From contig JAUICM010000002.1 of the NCBI GenBank assembly GCA_030427885.1, forward strand, positions 372,001-436,000: a DNA stretch of 64,000 bases. Direction: 5' to 3'. Shown piece by piece: positions 8,723-18,320 of this stretch (its first letter is position 1; every line of letters begins with the position of its first letter). The DNA comes from Rhodothermia bacterium. Its GTDB lineage: Bacteria; Bacteroidota; Rhodothermia; Balneolales; Balneolaceae. The position numbers were made by a program, and so were the translations under genes. The notes below the pieces were generated by a model. The model was given only the letters and a program-made list of their open reading frames with translations. It was not told the origin of the DNA and searched no databases.

Positions 8723-9491
8723 CCCGGAGCACCATTATTCCAAAGATGGCTCTTCAACTCTCTATTCAAATGATTTTGGACAGTTCTATCACAACCCTAA
8801 CGGGGCTGTTACCGAAAGCAGGCATGTTTTTTTTGATACCCCCGGACTCACTGATTTCCTGAATTCAAAGCATGATCTGCTTTCCGTTTTTGAAGTAGGT
8901 TTTGGCACTGGACTCAATTTTCTACTGCTTTGCGATGAATATCTTCAGCGCGGACTTTCATTCCCACTCCATTTCTATTCTGTTGAGGCGTTTCCGGTTG
9001 AACCTGATACTGCTGCATCATTCAATTACCAGGAGTTTATAGTTCACAAGAATATTCAGGATAAAATTAAGGACGTTTTCAAGACATTAACGTCTGGCTG
9101 GAACACCTTCTGTCTGTTTCGTGATCAGGAGATCTATCTGCACCTCTATATCGGGAAGTTTGAAGAGATAGACTCTGTTGAATATCCTGTCCATTTTATT
9201 TTTCACGACCCTTTTTCACCTGAAGTGAATGAAGAGTTATGGTCGGTTGAAACATTTGCCAAATTACGCAGTTTCTCTCATGATGACTGCCGCCTAGCTA
9301 CTTACTGTGCTGCTTCAAAAGCCAGGGCAGCAATGGCGGATGCAGGGTGGTATCCTGGGAGGGCAAAGGGAGCTTTAGGCAAAAGAGAAATGACCATTGC
9401 CACACTGGACCCTTCCAGTCTTGCACCATTTAAAAGACTGAATGAGAAAAGACTGATCGACCGACTACATTCCGGGGATTTTGATCAATAA
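8715..9491 (+). CDS. mnmD: tRNA 5-methylaminomethyl-2-thiouridine methyltransferase (MnmD)
   Basis: Starting from the ATG at 8715 gives 258 residues beginning MTDPEHHYSKDGSSTLYS. The longer in-frame extension lies inside the preceding gene and is not needed. The protein shows the DUF752/MnmC2 methyltransferase pattern: DGSSTLYS, the SAM site FEVGFGTGLNFLLL, FIFHDPFSPEVNEELWS and the conserved end segment GWYPGRAKGALGKREMTIA. The stand-alone MnmD enzyme methylates nm5s2U to mnm5s2U at the wobble base of certain tRNAs. The oxidase (MnmC1) half is absent, as in many Gram-positives and Bacteroidota. Confidence 0.88.
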   Translation: MTDPEHHYSKDGSSTLYSNDFGQFYHNPNGAVTESRHVFFDTPGLTDFLNSKHDLLSVFEVGFGTGLNFLLLCDEYLQRGLSFPLHFYSVEAFPVEPDTAASFNYQEFIVHKNIQDKIKDVFKTLTSGWNTFCLFRDQEIYLHLYIGKFEEIDSVEYPVHFIFHDPFSPEVNEELWSVETFAKLRSFSHDDCRLATYCAASKARAAMADAGWYPGRAKGALGKREMTIATLDPSSLAPFKRLNEKRLIDRLHSGDFDQ

Positions 9492-9492
9492 A

Positions 9493-9521
9493 AAAGCCGG
9501 TAATGAAACACTACCGGCTTT
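9493..9521. terminator. bidirectional terminator between mnmD and serA
   Basis: Perfect 10-bp arms AAAGCCGGTA (9493-9502) and TACCGGCTTT (9512-9521) enclose a 9-nt loop between two convergent genes, with A/T runs on both sides. Confidence 0.88.
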
Positions 9522-9539
9522 AATTACAATCAGGTCATA

Positions 9540-11129
9540 TCAGCCAAGAGAAATGAATCTCACATTCTGAATACCATCCAGAGCATTGATCTCTGATTCC
9601 TCTTCTTTGCTAAGTTGCTTATCTATAGCCACCGCAGTTATTGCACTGGAACCTTTACCGGAACGCCCCAGACTCAGCGCCGCAATGTTGATATTCATCT
9701 TAGCAAGGGCACCACTTACAGAAGCAAGCATACCCGGCTTATCAACGTTTTGATAAAGAATGATGTCCCCCTCGAGACGTAATTCAATTCCATAATTATC
9801 GATCTCAACAATACGGTAGTCACCTTCTCCAAACACAGTTGCAGAAATACTGGTATACTCGGCTCCTTTTGGTAACCGGATCGTGATCAGGTCGCTGTAG
9901 GTCTTGGTCTTATTCGAAGTAACTTCGCGAATATTGAATCCACGCTCATCAGCATACACGCGGGCATTGATCAGGTTTACGGCTTCGTCGACATATTCCA
10001 GAAGCATCCCTTTAAGAATACCGTCAGTAAGTACATCGGCATATTTTGTAGAATCACCTGCATACTCGAATTCAAAATTGTTGGCATGATCCGGTGACAA
10101 TTGAACGATCATCTGACCCAGCTTTTCTGAAAGCTGCAAATAAGGCTGAACTTCTTTATTTGTAAGCAGGGAAATAGATTTCCCATTCAGGCTGCCTTTG
10201 TAGTTTTTATTCTCAAGAGCATCAGCCATTTGCGCCGCGATCTGCTCAGCTACTTTCTCCTGAGCTTCTTCGGTAGAAGCACCCAGGTGTGGAGTACAAA
10301 TGATATTCGGGTGCTCAAGCACTTTGTATAATTCTTCAGTTGGAGGTTCTGTACTATACACATCCAAAGCAGCTCCGCCAACAATACCATCGTCCAGGAG
10401 TTTTGGCAGATCCCCTTCCTCATAGATACCGCCGCGTGCACAGTTAACAAGCCGGATTCCTTTTTTGAGTTTATCCGCGTTTTTTAAAGACACAAGACCT
10501 TTGGTTTTTTCAGTTAGGGGAGTATGAACCGATAAATAATCTGATGAACCAAGCAATGCATCCAGATCTACCAGTTTTACACCGATCTCGCTTGCATGTT
10601 CTTCGGTTGAGAATGGGTCGTACGCCTGAACTTCCATCCCAAAAGCTTTCATTCTTTTGGCTACTTCCGATCCGATCTTACCAAGACCAACCACACCGAG
10701 AGTTTTTCCGTGTACTTCGGTACCCATATAATTCTTTCGGTCCCAGCCACCGCTTTTAACTTTGGAGACTGCTGCAGGAATATTTCTTGAGAGAGCAATG
10801 ATCATTCCACAGGTATGTTCGGCGGTAGATATCGTATTACCGTCAGGGGTATTCATTACCAATACCCCTTTAGCCGTTGCAGCAGGGATATCAATATTAT
10901 CAACTCCCACGCCTGCACGCCCGACCACTTTCATATTGGTAGCTTTTTCAAGCAATGCACCTGTTACTGTAGTTGCACTGCGAACTACCATACCGTCATA
11001 TTCCCCGATTCGGGACACCAGTTCTTCATCGGTTAGTTTACCGGGCTGATCAGCCTGTATTCCGCGCTGTTTAAATATATCCCCGCATATCGGGTCGACA
11101 CCATCTAAGAGTAAAACTTTAAAAGACAT
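9540..11129 (-). CDS. serA: D-3-phosphoglycerate dehydrogenase
   Basis: This 529-residue protein has the long SerA form. The N-terminal substrate domain is followed by the NAD-binding motif LGVVGLGKIGSEVAKRM, then CARGGIYEEGDL and TPHLGASTEEAQEKVA, which hold the catalytic Arg and His of the D-2-hydroxyacid dehydrogenases. The C-terminus contains an allosteric substrate-binding domain and an ACT domain (LYQNVDKPGMLASVSGAL). It oxidises 3-phosphoglycerate to phosphohydroxypyruvate, the first step of serine synthesis, and the ACT domain suggests serine feedback. It lies 21 bp downstream of engB, so it is probably cotranscribed with purF-engB. Confidence 0.96.
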   Translation of the reverse strand: MSFKVLLLDGVDPICGDIFKQRGIQADQPGKLTDEELVSRIGEYDGMVVRSATTVTGALLEKATNMKVVGRAGVGVDNIDIPAATAKGVLVMNTPDGNTISTAEHTCGMIIALSRNIPAAVSKVKSGGWDRKNYMGTEVHGKTLGVVGLGKIGSEVAKRMKAFGMEVQAYDPFSTEEHASEIGVKLVDLDALLGSSDYLSVHTPLTEKTKGLVSLKNADKLKKGIRLVNCARGGIYEEGDLPKLLDDGIVGGAALDVYSTEPPTEELYKVLEHPNIICTPHLGASTEEAQEKVAEQIAAQMADALENKNYKGSLNGKSISLLTNKEVQPYLQLSEKLGQMIVQLSPDHANNFEFEYAGDSTKYADVLTDGILKGMLLEYVDEAVNLINARVYADERGFNIREVTSNKTKTYSDLITIRLPKGAEYTSISATVFGEGDYRIVEIDNYGIELRLEGDIILYQNVDKPGMLASVSGALAKMNINIAALSLGRSGKGSSAITAVAIDKQLSKEEESEINALDGIQNVRFISLG

Positions 11130-11150
11130 TTGAGTGAGTGATTTTTGTAT

Positions 11151-11741
11151 TTATTCTTCAACAAATTCAGTTATGAGACCTTGCACTGCTTCGATCCCTT
11201 TTTTTGATTCCGATGAGTACGCCAAAACAGGTACTTCGATATTCATTTCGGCCAGAACCTTTTTTACATCCGCTATTGCTTTTGAGACCTTGTTATTCGA
11301 GATCTTATCAGCCTTGGATAGTAGTACACAAAATGGCTTGCCGTTTGAAGCCATCCAGTAAAAAAAATCTTCGTCGAGAGTGGTTGGTTTATGCCGGGCA
11401 TCAACTACATGAATGATAAGGCTGAGTGTTTCCCTGTCATTCAGGTATTCCCGGATATTTCTACCCCAACGTTCTCTTTCTTTCTTTGGAACCTTGGCAT
11501 ATCCATATCCCGGCAGATCTACGAAATAACATTCTTCATTGATGTTATAGTAATTCATCTGCTGAGTCTTACCCGGAACATTCGAAGTCCGGGCAATATT
11601 CTTTCGGTTCAACAAACCATTGATCAACGAGGATTTTCCTACGTTAGATCTTCCTGCAAAACAAACTTCTGGTAGTGATGCAGGAGGACAATCTTCTAAT
11701 CTTGGGGCACTGGTAATAAATTTGGCGGGGCCGTTAAACAT
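11151..11741 (-). CDS. engB: ribosome biogenesis GTPase EngB (YsxC/YihA)
   Basis: The 196-residue protein contains the TRAFAC GTPase motifs in order: G1 GRSNVGKSSLINGLL, G2 region RTSNVPGKTQ, G3 DLPGYGYAKVP, G4 LSKADKIS and the G5 region YSSESKKG. The layout and length are those of EngB, an essential GTPase for 50S subunit assembly. Its ATG overlaps the last base of the purF stop region, so translation is coupled to purF. Confidence 0.96.
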   Translation of the reverse strand: MFNGPAKFITSAPRLEDCPPASLPEVCFAGRSNVGKSSLINGLLNRKNIARTSNVPGKTQQMNYYNINEECYFVDLPGYGYAKVPKKERERWGRNIREYLNDRETLSLIIHVVDARHKPTTLDEDFFYWMASNGKPFCVLLSKADKISNNKVSKAIADVKKVLAEMNIEVPVLAYSSESKKGIEAVQGLITEFVEE

Positions 11742-13246
11742 TAAACCAGTTCGTTTTCTTCTTTCTCCACTCCAAAATTAACAGGTACAGGATATTTTGA
11801 TGTAAAACATGCTGTACAATAATCATGACCGGAAGGATTTGCTTTCTTAACTGCATTCACCAATCCATCCGGTGAAAGATATCTTAAACTATCCACTCCG
11901 ATCTCCTTAGCCATTTTCTCGATATCACGGTCAAAACGGTTAGCCATCAACTCTTCCGGACTAGGAAAATCCATTCCGTAATAACATGGGCTGATAATTG
12001 GTGGTGAGCTCACCAGAAAATGAATCTCTGCCGGGTTACAGGCCCTGATCATATCAACAAGATATCGTGAAGTAGTTCCACGGACAATAGAGTCATCCAC
12101 GATAATAACACTTCTTCCTTCAATCACTCCCCGTACCGGATTAAATTTAGTTCGAACTTTCTGTTCTCTGGACTTCTGTCCAGGTGAGATAAAAGTCCTT
12201 CCCACATAATGGTTACGTATCAGTCCGATATCATATTTACAATCGTGTCCCTGTTTCTGATTCTCACTGGCGTAACCAATCGCAGCAGTATTACTTGAAT
12301 CAGGTACTGAAATGATCACTGGTTTTTTATCACCGCCAAAGTTTTTAACTACTTCATGTACCGGATGTTCTTTAGCAAGCGCCTTACCCAGATTACGTCT
12401 GATCTTATCCACCATCTCTCCAAAGATCATACTATCAGGACGGGAGAAATACACATATTCGAATATACACTGACTGGTACCTGTTCCTTCCCTGGGCTCG
12501 ATCTTGTAGGACTTAGGCTCACCTGCATCTGTAGCTTCCCTGTCAATCACAATAACTTCACCAGGTTCTACATCACGTACATATTCAGCGTCAATGATAT
12601 CAAATGCACAAGTTTCGCTGGCCACACAAAACTTACCATCCACTTTACCAAGTGCCAGTGGCCTGAAACCATTTGGGTCTCGAACTGCAATAAGCTTGTC
12701 ATCGGTTAGAAGAACCAGGCAGTAGGCTCCTTCGATCTGAGACAAAGCATCCATGATCTGATCCATTTGATCTTCATACTCACTTTGAGCGATCAGATGC
12801 AGAATCAACTCAGTATCAGAGGTACTCTGGAATAAGGTTCCTTCCTGACGAAATCTGTTACGGATCTGTTTGGCATTAGACAAATTCCCGTTATGTCCAA
12901 TCGCGATGTTACCAGTTCGGTAATGCACTCTGAATGGCTGAATATTTGCCGGGTTTTTAGAAGAACCAGAGGTAGAATACCGGTTATGACCTATGGCTGA
13001 GCGCCCTTTCAATATCTTCTTGAGGATCTTGGGCTTATCAAACACATTCAGAACAAGTCCAAAATCTTTGTACATAGGCATTACGGGACGCTGTTTCTCT
13101 TCATCGTAATGTGAGGTAACGATCCCGGCCGATTCCTGGCCTCTGTGTTGAAGGGAGTGCAGACCATAATATGCTAACAAGGCTGCTTCGGGGTGGTCAA
13201 AAACACCAAAGATTCCACAATACTCGCGTGGTTTATCGCTCATCAA
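11741..13246 (-). CDS. purF: amidophosphoribosyltransferase
   Basis: The 501-residue protein starts MMSDKPREYCGIFGVF. Cleavage before Cys10 would expose the N-terminal nucleophile of the glutamine amidotransferase domain. Further motifs are GHNRYSTSG and GHNGNLSN in the glutaminase half and the PRPP-binding loop VIIVDDSIVRGTTSRYL in the transferase half. A C-terminal CTAC pair near residue 480 resembles the Fe-S ligands of Bacillus-type PurF. It makes 5-phosphoribosylamine from PRPP and glutamine, the first committed step of purine synthesis. It leads the purF-engB-serA operon and has a TATCTTTG promoter element 35 nt upstream. Confidence 0.96.
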   Translation of the reverse strand: MMSDKPREYCGIFGVFDHPEAALLAYYGLHSLQHRGQESAGIVTSHYDEEKQRPVMPMYKDFGLVLNVFDKPKILKKILKGRSAIGHNRYSTSGSSKNPANIQPFRVHYRTGNIAIGHNGNLSNAKQIRNRFRQEGTLFQSTSDTELILHLIAQSEYEDQMDQIMDALSQIEGAYCLVLLTDDKLIAVRDPNGFRPLALGKVDGKFCVASETCAFDIIDAEYVRDVEPGEVIVIDREATDAGEPKSYKIEPREGTGTSQCIFEYVYFSRPDSMIFGEMVDKIRRNLGKALAKEHPVHEVVKNFGGDKKPVIISVPDSSNTAAIGYASENQKQGHDCKYDIGLIRNHYVGRTFISPGQKSREQKVRTKFNPVRGVIEGRSVIIVDDSIVRGTTSRYLVDMIRACNPAEIHFLVSSPPIISPCYYGMDFPSPEELMANRFDRDIEKMAKEIGVDSLRYLSPDGLVNAVKKANPSGHDYCTACFTSKYPVPVNFGVEKEENELV

Positions 13247-13280
13247 TATGCTCCAAAAGTGAGGTTTTTTAAGAGAGTGA

Positions 13281-13288
13281 CAAAGATA
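13281..13288 (-). promoter_or_regulatory. putative -7 promoter element for purF
   Basis: The minus strand reads TATCTTTG, matching TAnnTTTG, 35 nt upstream of the purF start. The same element and spacing occur before the PfkB kinase and glmS genes. Confidence 0.5.
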
Positions 13289-13327
13289 AGAAATGATTTG
13301 CGTAAGTGGGAATTAGAATAGTGGTAT

Positions 13328-13377
13328 AACGACGAAAGACGAAAGACGACCGCTTTGGTCAGCGGCCGTTCGTCGTT
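13328..13377. repeat. intergenic nested inverted repeat
   Basis: Outer arms AACGACGAA (13328-13336) and TTCGTCGTT (13369-13377) enclose an inner stem CCGCT (13350-13354)/AGCGG (13361-13365). The element lies just after osmC and ahead of purF, so it could act as the osmC terminator, though it has no clear U run. Confidence 0.55.
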
Positions 13378-13386
13378 CATTAATTG

Positions 13387-13812
13387 CTACCTTAGTGTAG
13401 CATCCAGTTCGATATTCGCATTCAACACCCTGGATACCGGGCAGGCTTCTTTAGTTGCTGATGCGATCTTCTGAAACTCAGAATCACTTAAACCTGGTAC
13501 TGTTGCTACTGCAACAAGCTTAATGGTCGAAATAGTTGGCTTTCCGTCCACTGGTTCAAGTGTAATTGTCGCATTTGTTTCAACGCTTTTGGTATCGTGA
13601 CCAGCTTTGGCCAGTTCATTCGATAGTGCCATTGAGAAGCACCCTGCATGTGCAGCTGCTATCAATTCTTCCGGGTTACTTTTTCCTTCTTCCTCGAAAC
13701 GGGAGGCAAATGTAAAGGCTGCATTACTTAAGGCTCCACTTCCGGAGCTCATTGTTCCATTTCCACTTTTCAGGTCACCATTCCACTTGGCGGATGCTTT
13801 TTTATCTGGCAT
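13387..13812 (-). CDS. OsmC-family peroxiredoxin
   Basis: The 141-residue protein has the OsmC/Ohr fold signature: SNPEELIAAAHAGCFSMALS around the first redox Cys (about residue 57) and EACPVSRVLNANIEL with the second Cys near the C-terminus. Two Cys in these positions reduce organic hydroperoxides. N-terminal KASAKWNGDLKSGNGTMSSGSGAL resembles the OsmC branch rather than Ohr. It stands alone between purF and a divergently transcribed barrel gene. Confidence 0.9.
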   Translation of the reverse strand: MPDKKASAKWNGDLKSGNGTMSSGSGALSNAAFTFASRFEEEGKSNPEELIAAAHAGCFSMALSNELAKAGHDTKSVETNATITLEPVDGKPTISTIKLVAVATVPGLSDSEFQKIASATKEACPVSRVLNANIELDATLR

Positions 13813-13952
13813 GATTTTTAATTTTTTTATTGAACGTTACTTTGATAACTGAAGTTAAACATAATGCATTCCATACCGCCTAATCAATGTTAATTTTGAT
13901 AACGGTAATAAGAATATTAATGTCACTGAAGTATTAAGAAATTCAACTCCAT

Positions 13953-14426
13953 ATGAAAAAGCTTAGCCTTATTATAATTATTGTTATTTGCAATGTATTC
14001 CCTATATCAGCAATGGCTCAAATCGGAGGCCTGCATTTGGGAATACTAGCTCCAAGCAGTGAAATGAGTGATACTTACGCTGCCGGGTTGAGCTTCTCCG
14101 GTGATGTCGAGATTCCATTAACAAATTTATTATCCATTACTGTTGAAACAGCTGTCAGGAGCTGGTCATATCAGGATGAGGTTGGTGCGGATGAAGGTGA
14201 CCAGGCAGATACCTATTCTGTAGGAGGCGGAGCAAAATTCTTTTTCCTCAGACCAGTATATGCTGGTGTTGATGCAATGTATATGTTTGGTGATTTCAAC
14301 AAGTTTACGATCAAGCCAAATGTCGGACTTCGTTTTGGGAAGTTGAATATTGAAGCAGTTGCCAGCCTTTCGGAACCCGTTACTTTTATAGGGCTTGAAG
14401 TTGGATATTTCTTTCTGAAACAATAA
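13953..14426 (+). CDS. small outer-membrane beta-barrel-like protein, function unknown
   Basis: The 157-residue protein has a clear signal peptide (positively charged start, hydrophobic residues 4-18, cleavage likely after AMA). The rest alternates hydrophobic and polar residues with a C-terminal aromatic strand (EVGYFFLKQ), which fits a small 8-strand barrel. No family could be named. It lies one base before the next gene, another envelope protein, so the two are probably cotranscribed. Confidence 0.65.
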   Translation: MKKLSLIIIIVICNVFPISAMAQIGGLHLGILAPSSEMSDTYAAGLSFSGDVEIPLTNLLSITVETAVRSWSYQDEVGADEGDQADTYSVGGGAKFFFLRPVYAGVDAMYMFGDFNKFTIKPNVGLRFGKLNIEAVASLSEPVTFIGLEVGYFFLKQ

Positions 14427-14427
14427 A

Positions 14428-15462
14428 ATGCAGCTCATGGCATCACTTTTAAGCCTGCCTGCACTCTTAATATTATTATTGAGCTTTGATCTATTTGCAC
14501 AGGATACGGATCCGGTTTCAACTACTTCTGCAAATGAAATATATGTTCAAGACCTTTCTGAGTACATCAATCTCAAAACCAATATCAATGACAATATAGA
14601 ACGATTCACTGTTACAGCGCCGGGTACAAAATATGATCTTCGCCCCAATACAAAACTGAATAACAGTTATACCTTCAGTTATAAATTCATCACTTTCTCA
14701 TTTACCTATAATCCTAAGTTTATTAACCGAAATGTAGACAATGATGAAAAAGGAGAAACCAGGATCAAAAAATATTCAACCAATCTTGCTCTTGGAACAT
14801 ACATCAATCAATATCTTTCTTTTCAGAAAGTAACCGGGTATTATCTGAATAACACCGATGACTTCAACCCTGTCTGGGAGCCTGGTGACCCATATGTACA
14901 GTTCCCAAATCTCAATTATCTATCCTGGCATGGTATAACCAGTTATAAAACTAACCCGAACTTTTCCATATTCGCTTTAACAGCTGCCAATCAACGGCAG
15001 GTTAAAAGTGCAGGAAGTTTTTTGTACAGCTTCTCTTACCGTTTTTATAAAGTTGATGACCGCACAATACTGAATGGAACAAAAAGGGGGCAAAAGAGCC
15101 ATAATCTGGAACTGATCTTATCCCCGGGCTATGCTTACACTTTTGTTTTGAATAAGAACTTTTATTTATCAGGAGGAGCATCTCCAGGTATAGGATTGGT
15201 TCATACTGATCTTACCACTCGTTTCCCTTCCGGGGATGTCAAAACCAAAGACAATTCAATTATTTATATAGTTGAAGCCTACTCTGCTTTGGGCTATGAT
15301 AACGGGAGATTTTTTGCCGGAGCCCAGATACTTGGTTCTTGGTCCCGCAGAAGTCAGGCTGAAGGAACCTCAACCATATTTGATGATCGGCTTACCTATG
15401 AAGTTTTCATCGGGTATCGTTTCAATGCACCTACTGCTCTGAAAAACCTGTTTTCTTTCTAA
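14428..15462 (+). CDS. DUF4421-like outer-membrane protein
   Basis: This 344-residue protein has a signal peptide (hydrophobic residues 3-22, cleavage after LFA) and then YVQDLSEYINLKTNINDNIE with KYDLRPNTKLNNSYTFSYKF, a pattern I associate with the Bacteroidota DUF4421 family of barrel proteins. The C-terminus ends in short amphipathic strands with terminal aromatic residues (FIGYRF, NLFSF), as expected for outer-membrane insertion. Function is unknown. It follows the preceding small barrel gene with a 1-bp gap. Confidence 0.65.
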   Translation: MQLMASLLSLPALLILLLSFDLFAQDTDPVSTTSANEIYVQDLSEYINLKTNINDNIERFTVTAPGTKYDLRPNTKLNNSYTFSYKFITFSFTYNPKFINRNVDNDEKGETRIKKYSTNLALGTYINQYLSFQKVTGYYLNNTDDFNPVWEPGDPYVQFPNLNYLSWHGITSYKTNPNFSIFALTAANQRQVKSAGSFLYSFSYRFYKVDDRTILNGTKRGQKSHNLELILSPGYAYTFVLNKNFYLSGGASPGIGLVHTDLTTRFPSGDVKTKDNSIIYIVEAYSALGYDNGRFFAGAQILGSWSRRSQAEGTSTIFDDRLTYEVFIGYRFNAPTALKNLFSF

Positions 15463-15466
15463 AGAA

Positions 15467-18028
15467 TTAGTCGACGGTAAGAATCGTTTTCAATCTCAGA
15501 TCTTTTGAAGATGCGCCGATATAAATTTGAAATTCTCCCGGCTCAACCACTCTTTCAAGGTCTCGGTTGATAAGGCTCAATTCTTCGGGACCAAGTGTGA
15601 ACGCGACTTCTTTCACCTCCCCGGATTCCAGGAATACGCGGTCAAAGCCCTTCAACTCAATCACCGGACGAACCACGCTCGCTAATGGATCATGAATATA
15701 TAATTGAACCACTTCATGTCCGGCCCGTTCTCCTGTGTTCTTTAGTTTAAAATGAACACCCACTTGTTCATCAATACCAATCTTTTTCTTACTCAACTTA
15801 ATATCAGAATATTCAAAAGTGGTATAACTCTGTCCAAACCCAAATGGAAACAATGGCTTTCCCGTCAGATCATAATAATCGTTACCCCGGCCGGTAGGTT
15901 TGTGATTGTACACCAATGGAAGCTGTCCTTCAAAAATGGGAAAGGTAACCGGGAGTCTACCCGAAGGGTTCACTGCTCCGGAAACTATTTCGGCCAGCGC
16001 ATTTCCTCCCTGTTCACCCGGATACCAGGCCATGATCACTCCATCCACTTTATCCAGCCAGGGCATGCTAACTGCACTTCCCCCGATGATAACTACCACC
16101 ACAGGGGTACCGGTTTCAGCAACAGCTTCTATCAGCTCTTCCTGCCGTCCGGGGAGTCCGAGAAAGGCACGATCTCTGAACTCACCTTCTTCGATTCCTG
16201 CAACAATTATTGCCAGTTCACTTTTTGCAGCAAGTTCTTTGGCATCCCTGATTTTCTCTTCCTCTTTATTTTCAATTCCTGCATCCCAAACCAATTTCAG
16301 TTGTGCATCTCCGGTGGTTTCATAAAACTCCACTTTGAGAGAATGAGAGGTGTTTGGTTCCAGGTCAACTTCTGTAGTAAGGGTTCGGTTTGACCGTTTC
16401 ATCCAGTTATCGATCAGCAATTCTCCATCCAGATAGATTTTCCATCCATCACTTCCTTCCATACCAAGTTTGGTAACTAGTTCATCTCCGATAGTCAATT
16501 CACCTTCCCATCTGATCGAATACCAGTCTGTTCCGGTTGAGGGGTCAGGGGCATTAAAAGTCCAGCTTTTGTTGATATTCGTTTCATTCCCGGAAGAAAC
16601 TGGCTTTCCCTTCAACTCAATATTATCGAACATCGAAACTGATAACTGAAGGTTTTCCGCTGGTACTACTTTATAGTCTTCGATAAGTCGTCCAGGTCCT
16701 GGTGCATACTTTACTTTATCACCATATAAAGATCTCATACCCTCAAGTATAGAAACCGGGTTCACACCTGTACCGCTGTAACCACCAAAACGTGCTTCTA
16801 CAGCATCCGTACCTATCACCGCGATCGAATTGACCTCTGGGCTCAGTGGAAGTACTCCCGATTCATTTTTAAGCAAGACCATAGAAGCCGCTGCCGATTC
16901 CCTTGCCAACTGAATATGATCAGGATGACCGTTCCAATATTCTGCACTATCCGGATCCACCATATAGTCCTCAAATAGTCCAAGTTCTTTTTTTGCCGTT
17001 AGTATCCTGGAAACAGCTTCATTGATGACTTCATTTGAAGTCAATCCTCCTGTCACCGACTTCTCAAAAAGTTCATGCTGTGGCCACGATGTCTGGAAAA
17101 TCACATCCAATCCGGCTTCAAATGCAGTGGCAGCTGAAGTATAATATTCGGGTTCCGTTCCATGTAAGTCTCTTGCTCCCCCTGTTGCCCCTGCATCAGA
17201 GATCACAAAACCATTGAATCCCCATTCCCCTTTTAATAGATCACGGAGTAAATATTCATTCTGTGTCGCCGGAACGCCATCGACGGAGTTGTAGCTTGTC
17301 ATCACAGACCGGGCACCGGCTTTAAATGCAGCTTCAAATGGTGGAAAGTGGTATTCCATTAATGTCCTTTTGTCCAGTGTTGCCGGCCAGCTATCCCTGC
17401 CTCCATCACTTACATTAGCCACAAAATGCTTTGGTGTTGTTACTACTCCATTACTCTCAAATGCAGTCACAAAAGCCTCTGCCATTTTTGAGGTCAGATA
17501 TGGATCTTCTCCATAAGTTTCCTCTGTTCTTCCCCATCGCACATCGCTGGTAATATTAATAACGGGTGAAAGAACCTGACGAATACCTCTGCTTCTGGTT
17601 TCCCTTGCTACTGCTTTTGATACTTTCCCCATCAGTTCTGTATCCCAGGTTGCTGCCAGGGCAATCGCCTGAGGATACACCGTAGCTCCAGGTCGCTTCA
17701 GACCATGAAGGGCCTCTTCAAAAGGAATGATCGGAATACCTGACTTACTTTCTTCCACAAAATATTGCTGGGCTGCATTGATCTGTTTTGCATCCCACTT
17801 TGCTGTAGATGTGGTTGGAAGCTGTAGACCAAAGATTCCCTGCCTGTAATCATATAATTCTGATTCATAGGGTGAGCCAGGAATCATGTACATTTGCCAG
17901 AATTTCTCTTCAGGACTCATTTTGAGGATGAGTTCATCAGTCTCCTGAGCGAAAACCGAACATGGAAAGAGAATAAACAAGAAAAGCAGAAAATAACTCA
18001 GGATCGTATCTGTTCTGTGTAATTCCAA
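15467..18028 (-). CDS. glycoside hydrolase family 3 with inserted PA14-like domain
   Basis: The 853-residue secreted protein has a signal peptide ending at FAQ (about residue 28), a GH3 N-terminal TIM-barrel domain with RWGRTEETYGEDPYLTSKMA and TPKHFVANVS, the nucleophile region GFVISDAGATGG, a GH3 C-terminal domain (AGIEEGEFRDRAFLGLPGRQ, YPGEQGGNALAEI) and a C-terminal fibronectin-III-like domain. Between the two halves of the C-terminal domain lies a PA14-like insert (WEGELTIGDELVTKLGMEG, YLDGELLIDNW). The usual SDW is SDA here. It probably acts as a periplasmic beta-glucosidase or related exo-glycosidase; the specific sugar is open. Confidence 0.92.
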   Translation of the reverse strand: MELHRTDTILSYFLLFLFILFPCSVFAQETDELILKMSPEEKFWQMYMIPGSPYESELYDYRQGIFGLQLPTTSTAKWDAKQINAAQQYFVEESKSGIPIIPFEEALHGLKRPGATVYPQAIALAATWDTELMGKVSKAVARETRSRGIRQVLSPVINITSDVRWGRTEETYGEDPYLTSKMAEAFVTAFESNGVVTTPKHFVANVSDGGRDSWPATLDKRTLMEYHFPPFEAAFKAGARSVMTSYNSVDGVPATQNEYLLRDLLKGEWGFNGFVISDAGATGGARDLHGTEPEYYTSAATAFEAGLDVIFQTSWPQHELFEKSVTGGLTSNEVINEAVSRILTAKKELGLFEDYMVDPDSAEYWNGHPDHIQLARESAAASMVLLKNESGVLPLSPEVNSIAVIGTDAVEARFGGYSGTGVNPVSILEGMRSLYGDKVKYAPGPGRLIEDYKVVPAENLQLSVSMFDNIELKGKPVSSGNETNINKSWTFNAPDPSTGTDWYSIRWEGELTIGDELVTKLGMEGSDGWKIYLDGELLIDNWMKRSNRTLTTEVDLEPNTSHSLKVEFYETTGDAQLKLVWDAGIENKEEEKIRDAKELAAKSELAIIVAGIEEGEFRDRAFLGLPGRQEELIEAVAETGTPVVVVIIGGSAVSMPWLDKVDGVIMAWYPGEQGGNALAEIVSGAVNPSGRLPVTFPIFEGQLPLVYNHKPTGRGNDYYDLTGKPLFPFGFGQSYTTFEYSDIKLSKKKIGIDEQVGVHFKLKNTGERAGHEVVQLYIHDPLASVVRPVIELKGFDRVFLESGEVKEVAFTLGPEELSLINRDLERVVEPGEFQIYIGASSKDLRLKTILTVD

Positions 18029-18119
18029 ATCCAGTCTCCTTTTTTTATAGAGTATTATTTCTTTATTCTGATTAAAACGATGTCAAACTAAAACTATTTA
18101 GTCAAACAAAACTGAAAAT

Positions 18120-18320
18120 ATGGCTGCTGTTAAATTTGTGAATGCGATGAACCATGAAACCATCCTGAACCTGGATGGAGTAACGGCTATTGAAAAACCA
18201 TCCGGGCAGAAAACACTTTTGGTTACGGTGGGAAAAGACCATTTCCATATCACTCTGAGAACGGAAGAAGACCGCGAAAAACTATTTGTGCGTATCAGCA
18301 GGGCATTCGGGCTAGAATGA
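18120..18320 (+). CDS. small hypothetical protein
   Basis: The 66-residue frame has a plausible ATG and ends exactly where the convergent hydrolase-like gene ends. It has no signal peptide or membrane segment and no motif I recognise. Charged and hydrophobic residues alternate as in a small beta-rich fold. The reading frame is free of rare features and similar in composition to its neighbours, which supports it as real. Confidence 0.5.
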   Translation: MAAVKFVNAMNHETILNLDGVTAIEKPSGQKTLLVTVGKDHFHITLRTEEDREKLFVRISRAFGLE